NCBI GenBank assembly: GCA_017861495.1
Contig: JAGFXW010000114.1
Location: 1 to 11,348 of the forward strand
DNA: 11,348 nt
Direction of reading: 5' to 3'
Source of the DNA: Bacillota bacterium
Lineage (GTDB): Bacteria > Bacillota_C > Negativicutes > CTSoil-072
How positions within the stretch are numbered: position 1 is the first letter of the stretch; the number at the start of each line of letters is the position of its first letter. The translations under genes were made by a program, and so were the position numbers. A model generated the notes under the pieces. The model had not been told where the DNA came from. It worked only from the letters and a program-made list of their open reading frames with translations, and ran no database searches. Of this stretch, positions 1-6,379 are shown piece after piece.

Positions 1-1
1 T

Positions 2-388
2 GCAATCAAAGTAACCATTTTTTTGTCGGTTTTCAATGTACATGTAAATCGGAGCCCCGTTGCCGGTGAAATTACTTATCAGCAGTATACTTGCGGAAGA
101 TTTCGTCCGGCGTACAAAGATACGGTAGGATTTGAAAATGAACGACATTCTATTGGTTTGGAAAACTCACAAGTTCGTATATTGGTTACGCAAATTGCCG
201 GGATTTTGGCGCGGCGCATTGTTTCCTGGGTAACGTTGGGGAATGTTTTGAAGCCGGGCGAGCGTTATGGCATGATAAAATTTGGCTCCTGCACAGAAGT
301 AGTTGTCCCCAAATCGGTAGAAATTATCGTAAAAAAAGGGGATAAAGTTAAAGGTGGAGAAACGGTTATAGGGAGGTTGACAGCTTGA
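2..388 (+). CDS. psd: Phosphatidylserine decarboxylase, C-terminal part (5' end outside window)
   Basis: Pyruvoyl-dependent enzyme that decarboxylates phosphatidylserine to phosphatidylethanolamine at the membrane. The frame is open from base 2 and begins with the family segment IFLSVFNVHVNR, so the gene starts upstream of the window; the TTG at 23 lies inside this conserved segment and is not a credible start. The self-cleavage site, classically LGST, appears as F-G-S-C: the Ser codon at 287-289 would become the pyruvoyl group, splitting the proenzyme into beta and alpha chains. The short alpha tail, about 33 residues from that Ser, fits the compact bacterial form of about 210 residues. The stop overlaps the start of pssA, so the two are probably translated together. 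Product and substrate genes being adjacent supports the call. Identity is strong; only the N-terminus is unseen. Confidence 0.93.
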   Translation, partial: AIKVTIFLSVFNVHVNRSPVAGEITYQQYTCGRFRPAYKDTVGFENERHSIGLENSQVRILVTQIAGILARRIVSWVTLGNVLKPGERYGMIKFGSCTEVVVPKSVEIIVKKGDKVKGGETVIGRLTA

Positions 389-1068
389 GCCTAAGGCTGA
401 TTATTCCTAATACATTGACAGCAATTAATCTGGTTTTTGGAATGCTTGCAATTATGGCCACTATACAAGGTGATTATTGGAACGCCGGCTTGCTCATCCT
501 GATTGCTATGGTAGCGGATGGAATTGACGGCAGGGTGGCAAGAGCTTTAAATGCCGGCAGTGAATTTGGCAAAGAGCTTGATTCCTTGTGTGATCTGGTT
601 TCGTTTGGCGTAGCCCCGGCTATTCTGGCTTATGTTTTTTATTTGCAAGAGTTTGGAACTGCGGGATCTTTGATTGCAATAGCCTTTGCGGTGTGCGGAG
701 CATTGCGTCTGGCGCGTTTCAATGTGAATACGTCTACTGTAAAAGGTTATTTTATGGGTTTGCCGATCCCCGCAGGGGGTTGCGTAGTTGCAACCTTTGT
801 TATGATTGGTATTAAGCCGACAGGGTGGATTTTTCCGGCGATGGTTGCAATTTTTGCATACCTGATGGTGAGCACTGTCCATTATCCTGATTTTAAAGGG
901 AAAGGGGAGCCCAACCGTTTTATCGCCATCATCATCACTGCCGCCTTGGCATGTTATATTTTGTTTTTGTTTCACAATGCATATTTCTTTGTTCCTTTTT
1001 TTGCCTATGCCGTATTCGGCGTTTTCAATTCCCTTTTGGGTTTGTTTTCGAAAGGATCAATACAGTAA
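385..1068 (+). CDS. pssA: CDP-diacylglycerol--serine O-phosphatidyltransferase
   Basis: Makes phosphatidylserine from CDP-diacylglycerol and serine, supplying the substrate of the decarboxylase encoded just upstream. The CDP-alcohol phosphotransferase signature DG-x2-AR-x8-G-x3-D-x3-D is complete: D48 G49, A52 R53, G62, D66, D70. The 227 residues are mostly hydrophobic with several membrane spans (about 5-28, 33-47, 70-88, 92-107, 125-160, 175-220), as expected for a class II integral membrane PssA. The start is TTG at 385, overlapping the psd stop (TTGA), with GGGAGG at 371-376 and an 8-base spacer; no better start exists. No clear terminator follows. The next gene has its own promoter, so the psd-pssA unit probably ends here. 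Confidence 0.95.
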   Translation: MSLRLIIPNTLTAINLVFGMLAIMATIQGDYWNAGLLILIAMVADGIDGRVARALNAGSEFGKELDSLCDLVSFGVAPAILAYVFYLQEFGTAGSLIAIAFAVCGALRLARFNVNTSTVKGYFMGLPIPAGGCVVATFVMIGIKPTGWIFPAMVAIFAYLMVSTVHYPDFKGKGEPNRFIAIIITAALACYILFLFHNAYFFVPFFAYAVFGVFNSLLGLFSKGSIQ

Positions 1069-1083
1069 AATACGCATTTTCGC

Positions 1084-1112
1084 TTGACAATCCTAACGAC
1101 TAACTTTACAAT
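1084..1112 (+). promoter_or_regulatory. Sigma-70 type promoter for the glycosyltransferase gene
   Basis: TTGACA at 1084-1089 and TACAAT at 1107-1112 are separated by exactly 17 bases. This is a perfect -35 and a 5/6 match to the -10 consensus. Transcription should start near 1119, giving a leader of about 65 bases before the ATG at 1184. It lies in the 115-base gap after pssA, so the glycosyltransferase is probably transcribed on its own. Confidence 0.8.
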
Positions 1113-1118
1113 TTAGTC
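1098..1118 (+). promoter_or_regulatory. Candidate operator palindrome over the -10 element
   Basis: GACTAA (1098-1103) and TTAGTC (1113-1118) form a perfect 6-base inverted repeat. Two more inner pairs (TT/AA) match, giving an imperfect 21-base palindrome centred on 1108, inside the promoter's -10 region. That size and position suit a dimeric repressor site. No known box (Fur, PerR, LexA) is matched. Chance symmetry in AT-rich DNA cannot be excluded. Confidence 0.35.
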
Positions 1119-1183
1119 TGGATGGCTGCGAAATACTAAAATTTACGAGTTGGAAAAAGGTTTCTAAGATAAGGAGTAGATCC

Positions 1184-2467
1184 ATGAATACCGTTTTTGA
1201 TTATATAATGGTTCCAATGCAATTTATTATCGTGTTCTTTACGCTTTATTATTTTATTATTGCGTTTTTCGGTATTATCCGTAAAAAAGAAGATAAGATC
1301 TTAAAGCCGGAAAAAACAATGGCTGTAATAGTAGCTGCTCATAACGAAGAACAAGTAATTGGGCATTTAGTGGAGAATCTCCTGCTTTTAAATTATCCAC
1401 GATCGTTATATGATGTATTCGTCGTCGCTGATAACTGTAAAGACAAAACTGCGCAAATTGCCCGTGATGCCGGAGCGATTGTTTTTGAACGTTTTAACCT
1501 TGAGCAACGCGGCAAGGGATATGCAATGGAATGGATGTTTGCCAAGCTGTTTGGTTTGAAACGCAAATATGACGCAGTGGTTGTGTTTGATGCGGATAAT
1601 TTGGTTCATCCGGATTTTTTGTTGGAAATGAATAACCGCTTATGCAAAGGCGAAAAATTGATTCAGGGTTACTTGGATGCTAAAAATCCGAATGATACTT
1701 GGATCTCCGGAACCTTCGCCATTTCGTTTTGGGTAGTTAACCATATTTGGCATCTGGCAAAATATAATCTAGGTTTATCCAGTGTTTTAGGTGGCACCGG
1801 TATGTGTATCTCGACCGATGTATTGCGTGAATTCGGTTGGGGTGCTACCTGTCTGACGGAAGACATGGAATTTACAATGAAACTCTTGTTGCGGGGTGTG
1901 CCTACGACATGGGCGCATGATGCAATTGTGTATGATGAAAAACCTCTTACGTTTATGCAGGCCTGGAAGCAGAGAAAGCGTTGGGCGCAAGGACATTTTG
2001 ACTGCGCGGGACGATATATTCCCCGCTTAATTGTTGAGGGAATTCGCACTCGCGATATACGAATTCTGGATGGAGTCCTTCATCTGGTTCAACCGCACTT
2101 CTTGTTGTTATCAACAACGTTTGTCATTTGCTCTTATATCTATTCGTTTATTCCGTTTTATACAAATATCTTGTATACGATATTGCCGGTTGAAGTTTGG
2201 TCTATGATTGCTGTTGGACAATATGTTTTCCCGATGATTGTTCTGGCGAAAATTAAAGCGCCTGTAAAATCATGGTTTTATTTAATCTTATATCCATTAT
2301 TTGTTTATAGTTGGATACCAATTACTTTTCTCGGTTTTCTGCATCGCAATGATCATGAATGGAGTCATACAGAACATACTCGCAGCATCTCGTACCAAGA
2401 TGTTTTGTTACGGCAGGCTGATGATTTTTCGAAACCAGGCCTGTTAAGTAAACAAGCGATTAAATAA
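1184..2467 (+). CDS. Membrane glycosyltransferase, family 2 (BcsA/EpsO-like)
   Basis: An inverting GT-A glycosyltransferase anchored in the membrane, likely acting in exopolysaccharide or cell-surface glycan synthesis. One N-terminal span (about 7-30) is followed by the GT domain: the nucleotide-binding start VIVAAHNEE (about 48-56), the metal-binding D-x-D as D136-A-D138, the acceptor-side T225-E226-D227, and Q263-R-K-R266-W267, which corresponds to the Q-x-x-R-W motif of processive synthases. Three or so C-terminal spans (about 302-325, 337-355, 361-386) end in a short cytosolic tail. The presence of Q-x-x-R-W and C-terminal spans hints at polymerising or translocating activity, but the sugar and product cannot be read from sequence. 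The start is ATG with AAGGAG at 1171-1176. It has its own promoter and a terminator behind it, and its neighbours give no clue to the polysaccharide. Confidence 0.88.
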   Translation: MNTVFDYIMVPMQFIIVFFTLYYFIIAFFGIIRKKEDKILKPEKTMAVIVAAHNEEQVIGHLVENLLLLNYPRSLYDVFVVADNCKDKTAQIARDAGAIVFERFNLEQRGKGYAMEWMFAKLFGLKRKYDAVVVFDADNLVHPDFLLEMNNRLCKGEKLIQGYLDAKNPNDTWISGTFAISFWVVNHIWHLAKYNLGLSSVLGGTGMCISTDVLREFGWGATCLTEDMEFTMKLLLRGVPTTWAHDAIVYDEKPLTFMQAWKQRKRWAQGHFDCAGRYIPRLIVEGIRTRDIRILDGVLHLVQPHFLLLSTTFVICSYIYSFIPFYTNILYTILPVEVWSMIAVGQYVFPMIVLAKIKAPVKSWFYLILYPLFVYSWIPITFLGFLHRNDHEWSHTEHTRSISYQDVLLRQADDFSKPGLLSKQAIK

Positions 2468-2489
2468 TGCAGCCGGTATTGAGGTGGAT

Positions 2490-2517
2490 AAAAGGTGAGT
2501 TACGTGCTCATCTTTTT
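2490..2517 (+). terminator. Probable Rho-independent terminator after the glycosyltransferase gene
   Basis: GGTGAG (2494-2499) pairs with CTCATC (2507-2512) with one G-U pair, around a 7-base loop. The stem is extended by AAAA (2490-2493) pairing into the following TTTTT (2513-2517). It sits 22 bases after the stop codon. The GC part is modest, so efficiency is uncertain. Confidence 0.6.
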
Positions 2518-2573
2518 CTTTACTTTTACAGAAAACGATAATTACAAAGACCTGAATTAGTGTTTATAAGAAA

Positions 2574-2579
2574 AAGGAG
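2574..2579 (+). promoter_or_regulatory. Ribosome binding site that fixes the queD start
   Basis: AAGGAG lies 10 bases before the ATG at 2590. A longer reading from GTG at 2560 would place this site inside the gene and add ten basic residues foreign to the family, so the ATG is preferred. Confidence 0.75.
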
Positions 2580-2589
2580 AGAAGAAAGA

Positions 2590-2976
2590 ATGTTTGAATT
2601 AACGATGATCCTTGATTTTGCTGCCGCTCACTGTATACCGGATTATCCAGGCAAGTGTCAACGTTTACACGGGCATAATTGGAAAGTAGAAGTATCGGTA
2701 GAGGGGGAACAATTGGATAAGTTGGGCATGCTGGTTGATTTTAGTGTGCTTAAACGTCATGTAACCGCTGTATTGGATACGTTGGACCATCATTACCTTA
2801 ATGAAATGGAGCGATTTCAGACAACAAATCCTACTGCAGAAAATATCGCTTGTTATGTTTATGAAATGTTGGAGAAAGAATTTGCCGCATTAGGAAATAT
2901 TTCAGTATCAAAAGTGACTGTATGGGAGTCGCTTCATTCCGCTGCTTGTTACCGGAAAATTAAAAGTAATTATTGA
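2590..2976 (+). CDS. queD: 6-carboxy-5,6,7,8-tetrahydropterin synthase (PTPS family)
   Basis: Converts 7,8-dihydroneopterin triphosphate to 6-carboxytetrahydropterin, the second step toward preQ0 and queuosine in tRNA. The 128 residues fit the family's usual 120-140. Zinc ligands are H14, H27 and H29 (in AAAHC and RLHGHNW), the catalytic Cys is C23 in GKCQRLHGH, the Asp-His pair is D66-H67 in LDHHYLN, and the substrate-binding Glu is E113 in VWES. The Cys-x3-HGH spacing marks the QueD subgroup rather than animal-type PTPS. No queC, queE or queF is in the window, so the pathway is split in this genome. surE follows after 24 bases, probably cotranscribed. A weak -10-like GATAAT (2537-2542) lies upstream but no good -35 partner was found. 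Confidence 0.93.
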   Translation: MFELTMILDFAAAHCIPDYPGKCQRLHGHNWKVEVSVEGEQLDKLGMLVDFSVLKRHVTAVLDTLDHHYLNEMERFQTTNPTAENIACYVYEMLEKEFAALGNISVSKVTVWESLHSAACYRKIKSNY

Positions 2977-2986
2977 TTGGGTAATC

Positions 2987-2992
2987 AGGAGG
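2987..2992 (+). promoter_or_regulatory. Ribosome binding site that fixes the surE start
   Basis: AGGAGG lies 8 bases before the TTG at 3001. An in-frame TTG at 2977, immediately after the queD stop, would bury this site inside the gene and add eight residues not seen in SurE proteins. Confidence 0.8.
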
Positions 2993-3000
2993 GTATCAGA

Positions 3001-3756
3001 TTGCATATTTTGCTAACCAATGATGATGGAATCTTAGCTCCGGGAATTAAACGTTTATGGGAAGAATTGGCAGAATTTGCGAAAGTTACGGTAGTTGCGC
3101 CCGACACTGAAAAAAGTGCCACCAGCCAGGCGATTACCGTTCATCATCCAATACGGGTCGATGAATATATCGTTGATAATCCAAGGGTTAAGGCTTGGCG
3201 AGTTGGTGGAACTCCCACCGACTGTGTTAAAATAGCCTTGGAAGCGCTTATGCCTGCATACCCTGATATTGTTGTATCCGGTATTAACTATGGCCCAAAT
3301 TTGGGAACGGATGTGCTGTATTCGGGCACGGTCAGCGCTGCAATTGAGGGCGCTTTGCATGGCCTGCCGGCAATTGCTGTATCTTTGGATACGTGGCAGC
3401 CGTACGATTTTGGGCCGACAGCCCGCGTGACAGCCCGTTTAATAAAAAAAGTAGTTCAGGCATCATTGCCTCGTTATACTTTGCTGAATGTGAACGTTCC
3501 AGCCAAACCAAGTGAAGAACTGTCTTGTTTACGTATCACAAAATTGGGAAGCCGGCAATACGAAAATACGTTTGAACGGCGCCACGATCCACGGGGACGG
3601 GTATATTACTGGATGGGCGGTAAAATTATGGCAACGGATAATGATCCGGATACCGACGTAATGACGGTTGCAAGGGGTGAAGTTTCTGTAACGCCAATTC
3701 ATTTTGACTTAACGAATTATGAACTGATGAATTTATTGACGGATTGGAAACTTTAA
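3001..3756 (+). CDS. surE: 5'/3'-nucleotidase SurE
   Basis: Metal-dependent phosphatase acting on nucleoside 5'- and 3'-monophosphates, often linked to stationary-phase survival. With the TTG start at 3001 the protein begins MHILLTNDDG, the canonical SurE N-terminus. Metal ligands are D8, D9, S39 (in DTEKSATSQ) and N96 (in SGINYG). The GGTPTDCV (69-76) and YSGTVSAAIEG (107-117) segments are also typical. At 251 residues it has normal length. It lies 24 bases after queD, with which it shares no pathway. A structured 123-base gap follows it. Function is secure at family level; preferred nucleotide cannot be told. Confidence 0.95.
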   Translation: MHILLTNDDGILAPGIKRLWEELAEFAKVTVVAPDTEKSATSQAITVHHPIRVDEYIVDNPRVKAWRVGGTPTDCVKIALEALMPAYPDIVVSGINYGPNLGTDVLYSGTVSAAIEGALHGLPAIAVSLDTWQPYDFGPTARVTARLIKKVVQASLPRYTLLNVNVPAKPSEELSCLRITKLGSRQYENTFERRHDPRGRVYYWMGGKIMATDNDPDTDVMTVARGEVSVTPIHFDLTNYELMNLLTDWKL

Positions 3757-3814
3757 ATTGCGTCTGCGCCGTTTCCCAAAAGCGGGCAGCGGCGATGAAA
3801 ACATTTTTAACGCT

Positions 3815-3850
3815 GAGGCATATGGCTTGCAAGGAGCGTATGCCTCTTTT
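3815..3850 (+). terminator. Hairpin with T-run upstream of the salvage operon: terminator or attenuator
   Basis: GAGGCATA (3815-3822) pairs perfectly with TATGCCTC (3839-3846). A T-G wobble, a bulged G and three further pairs (3825-3827 with 3835-3837) extend the stem to about 12 pairs around a 7-base loop, followed by TTTT (3847-3850). It could end surE transcription. No clear promoter was found between it and the next start at 3880, so it could instead act as a read-through or attenuation point. The T-run is short. Confidence 0.55.
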
Positions 3851-3879
3851 CGATATTAAAATAAGGGAGAGAGCAACGC

Positions 3880-4497
3880 TTGAAATTTTCCGGACTTTTA
3901 TTTGATTTAGATGGCACAATATTAGATACTCGTGTCCACTATAACCGGCAAATTATGCCGCAAGAGGTTCATCGTTTTTTTGGAAAACCGCTGCGGACCG
4001 CAATGGAAGCATTGGGGCCTGACAAAGTGGAAGATTTGATCGAAACGTACCGTGAATATAATTTAACGCATCATGATGCCTTGACCACCATTTTTTCGGG
4101 AATGCGCGATACGTTGGAAACATTATATGATGTAGGTTTGCCAATGGCTATTGTGACATCGAAAACTTCAGAAACGGCGTTACGAGGACTAAAATTATTT
4201 AACATGGACCACTTTTTCCCGGTTCTGATAGGCGTTCACGAATGTGAACGGCACAAACCAAATAGGGAACCGGTGGAAACAGCCTTACGTCAATTGGGGC
4301 TTTCTGCAGAGACTTGTTTGATGATCGGCGACAGCCCTTTTGATATTATCAGCGCCCGCGATGCAGGAGCGCAAACCGCTGCTGTTCGCTGGACTTATGT
4401 TTCCTGGGAAGAATTGTTGAATGAAAATCCGACATATATTTTAGAAAAACCACAAGATTTATTGTCCTTATGCGGGCTTGAAAATAAAAAAATTTAG
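3880..4497 (+). CDS. HAD-superfamily phosphatase, PpaX/phosphoglycolate phosphatase-like
   Basis: A haloacid dehalogenase-type hydrolase that removes phosphate from a small molecule or pyrophosphate. Motif I is FDLDGTILDT with nucleophile D9 and acid/base D11; motif II lies in AIVTSK (T93/S94); the motif III Lys is K126; motif IV is IGDSPFDI with D151 and D155. A helical cap occupies about 20-85. The C-terminal pattern (W171, then a Pro-Thr-Tyr and QDLLSL segment near 184-197) resembles the pyrophosphatase PpaX of Bacillus. Start is TTG at 3880 with AGGGAG 10 bases before it. It is the first gene of the tight block 3880-9584 and its stop overlaps the ribosome site of the phosphorylase gene, so it is translated with the salvage genes. 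Its substrate there is unknown; no residue choice reveals it. Confidence 0.85.
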   Translation: MKFSGLLFDLDGTILDTRVHYNRQIMPQEVHRFFGKPLRTAMEALGPDKVEDLIETYREYNLTHHDALTTIFSGMRDTLETLYDVGLPMAIVTSKTSETALRGLKLFNMDHFFPVLIGVHECERHKPNREPVETALRQLGLSAETCLMIGDSPFDIISARDAGAQTAAVRWTYVSWEELLNENPTYILEKPQDLLSLCGLENKKI

Positions 4498-4511
4498 GGA
4501 GGTAGGATGAT

Positions 4512-5309
4512 ATGGCGCAGATAGCAATTATTGGCGGCACAGGAGTGTATGATCCTCGTGTGCTGGATAATGTACACGCTTGTGAAATTGCAACTCCATA
4601 TGGTGATGTTCATTGCATGATAGGAGAGTTTGCCGGTCAGGAAATTGCATTTTTAGCTCGGCATGGAAGCCAGCATTCGATCCCGCCGCATTTAATTAAT
4701 TATCGGGCAAACATTTGGGCCTTGAAAAAAATTGGCGTAGAAAACATTATTGCGACAACTGCTGTTGGTTCGTTGGTTAACGATGTGCCACCAGGTTATT
4801 TTGTTTTAATTGATCAATTTATTGATTTTACACGCAACCGGGTCAACACCTTTTATGAAGGCGGTGAGCGCGGTGTTGTCCATGTGGATATGACGACGCC
4901 ATACTGTTCTGAATTACGGAAAATAGTTGGGCAGGCAGCGAAAAATGCCGGCTTACCGACAGCGATGTCTGGCACCTATGTTTGTACAGAAGGACCACGC
5001 TTTGAAACTCCGGCTGAAATTAATATGTTTGCGAAAATGGGTGGACACGTCGTTGGAATGACCAATATTCCCGAAGCTGTTTTGGCCCGTGAGGCGGAAA
5101 TGTGTTATATGACGGTTTCCCTGGTCACTAATTATGCGGCCGGAATTTCTCCTACGCCACTTACCCATAGTGAAGTACTTGATATTATGCAAACCAACAC
5201 CAACCGGCTTCAAACGCTCTTGCTGGGAGCCTTGCGCCTCCTCCCATACCGTACGCAGGATTGCGCTTGCCGTCATGCATTGCAGGAATATGGCGGGTTT
5301 AAATTATAG
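4512..5309 (+). CDS. mtnP: MTAP-family nucleoside phosphorylase, probable 6-oxopurine type
   Basis: Cleaves a purine nucleoside with phosphate to give a free base and a ribose-1-phosphate derivative. Family marks are IIGGTG (6-11), the phosphate and ribose segment RHGSQHSIPPH (50-60), TEGPRFET (159-166) and VGMTNIPEA (181-189). The base-contacting segment is T206-N207-Y208-A-A-G, where adenine-specific MTAPs have an Asp pair (human D220 and D222). Asn at this place is the 6-oxopurine choice, as in PNP N243, so hypoxanthine or guanine nucleosides are predicted. H219 in THSEV may correspond to PNP H257, which contacts a ribose 5'-OH, so an ordinary inosine/guanosine substrate is also possible. 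The neighbours mtnA and a deaminase argue for methylthioinosine or 5'-deoxyinosine. ATG start, with AGGGAGG at 4496-4502. mtnA begins 6 bases on. Family call firm, substrate open. Confidence 0.88.
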   Translation: MAQIAIIGGTGVYDPRVLDNVHACEIATPYGDVHCMIGEFAGQEIAFLARHGSQHSIPPHLINYRANIWALKKIGVENIIATTAVGSLVNDVPPGYFVLIDQFIDFTRNRVNTFYEGGERGVVHVDMTTPYCSELRKIVGQAAKNAGLPTAMSGTYVCTEGPRFETPAEINMFAKMGGHVVGMTNIPEAVLAREAEMCYMTVSLVTNYAAGISPTPLTHSEVLDIMQTNTNRLQTLLLGALRLLPYRTQDCACRHALQEYGGFKL

Positions 5310-5315
5310 AAAGCG

Positions 5316-6377
5316 GTGGTGGCATTGGTTTCTTTAACTTGGAAAGACGGTTGTTTGTATTTGCTGAATCAAGTTCGTTTACCAGAGACTGTAGAATATA
5401 TTGAATGTAAAGATTACAGGCGGGTAGCAGAAGCAATACGACGGTTGGAAGTTCGCGGGGCACCGGCTATCGGGGTCGCAGCAGCTTATGGTTTGTTGTT
5501 GGGAACTGCCGAAATTGTCGAAACTGGCTCTGAATATTTGCCGAAACTAACAGAAATTGCCGAAGAATTGCGACAAACGCGACCAACGGCCGTGAACCTT
5601 TCATGGGCCTTGGATAGAATGCTGGCTGCAGCCAAGACGCAATACGAACATGGCTCAGATTTTGCGCAAATGATGGCAGTACTAGAAATGACAGCTCAAA
5701 CGATTATGAATGAAGACCGCATAGTAAATGAAAAAATTGCGGTCTTCGGCGCTAGTCTATTTCGTAATAATCAAAACAGCATACTAACCCATTGTAACGC
5801 AGGCGCTCTGGCTACGGTTGAGACCGGCACGGCGTTGGGTATTATTCGCCAGTTATGGAAAGAAGGTCGTTTGAACCGGGTGTTTGCCGATGAAACCCGT
5901 CCGTTGTTACAGGGAGCGCGTTTGACAGCCTGGGAACTCATGCAAGACCACATACCGGTCACGTTGATCACCGACAGTATGGCAGGCGTAGTGATGAAAA
6001 ATGGCTGGGTGCAAGCGGTTATTGTGGGCGCTGATCGTATTGCTTCCAATGGGGATACTGCGAATAAGATAGGAACGTATTCCGTAGCTGTTTTAGCGGA
6101 AAAACATCAAATTCCTTTTTATGTGGCTGCGCCGGTTTCCAGTTTCGATTTTTCATTATCGGATGGATCAGCAATTCCAATTGAGGAACGTGCTGCTGAA
6201 GAAGTGACGAATTTCGGCTCAAATCGCGTTGCGCCGCAAGGCGTTTCTGTTTATAACCCTGCATTCGATGTGACACCCAATGAACTGATTACTGCGATAG
6301 TTACTGAATATGGTATCCTTCGACCTCCTTATAAAAAATCTATCAACTGGCTTTGCGGCCAGAAAGGTGGTAAATAG
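5316..6377 (+). CDS. mtnA: S-methyl-5-thioribose-1-phosphate isomerase
   Basis: Isomerises methylthioribose-1-phosphate (or 5-deoxyribose-1-phosphate) to the ribulose-1-phosphate form. The protein belongs to the eIF2B-alpha-like aldose-ketose isomerases. Conserved segments are RGAPAIGVAAAYG (47-59), the catalytic Cys C160 in THCNAGALAT, and the catalytic Asp D240 in GADRIASNGD with N250-K251 after it. C160 and D240 coincide with the numbering of the Bacillus subtilis enzyme, which supports the GTG at 5316 and the 353-residue length; GTG 5319 and TTG 5325 are alternatives, and the ribosome site is poor, suggesting coupling to the gene before it. No mtnK, mtnW/X, mtnB, mtnC or mtnD is present; the next sugar-phosphate enzyme in the operon is the aldolase at 7623, so the product probably goes there. 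Confidence 0.95.
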   Translation: MVALVSLTWKDGCLYLLNQVRLPETVEYIECKDYRRVAEAIRRLEVRGAPAIGVAAAYGLLLGTAEIVETGSEYLPKLTEIAEELRQTRPTAVNLSWALDRMLAAAKTQYEHGSDFAQMMAVLEMTAQTIMNEDRIVNEKIAVFGASLFRNNQNSILTHCNAGALATVETGTALGIIRQLWKEGRLNRVFADETRPLLQGARLTAWELMQDHIPVTLITDSMAGVVMKNGWVQAVIVGADRIASNGDTANKIGTYSVAVLAEKHQIPFYVAAPVSSFDFSLSDGSAIPIEERAAEEVTNFGSNRVAPQGVSVYNPAFDVTPNELITAIVTEYGILRPPYKKSINWLCGQKGGK

Positions 6378-6379
6378 AA

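Noticed and set aside
547..975. Long minus-strand open frame opposite pssA (142 codons), and similar ones opposite other genes
   Set aside because: They lie wholly within strong plus-strand genes, have Cys/His/Arg-rich translations with no family motif, and lack ribosome sites; they are shadows of codon bias.
2560..2589. Upstream GTG start for queD
   Set aside because: It would place the AAGGAG site inside the gene and add a run of basic residues not found in QueD.
3757..3879. SAM or SAH riboswitch in the operon leader
   Set aside because: The gap is short and has simple hairpins; I see no S-box core or SAH-type pseudoknot pattern. A covariance search could overturn this.
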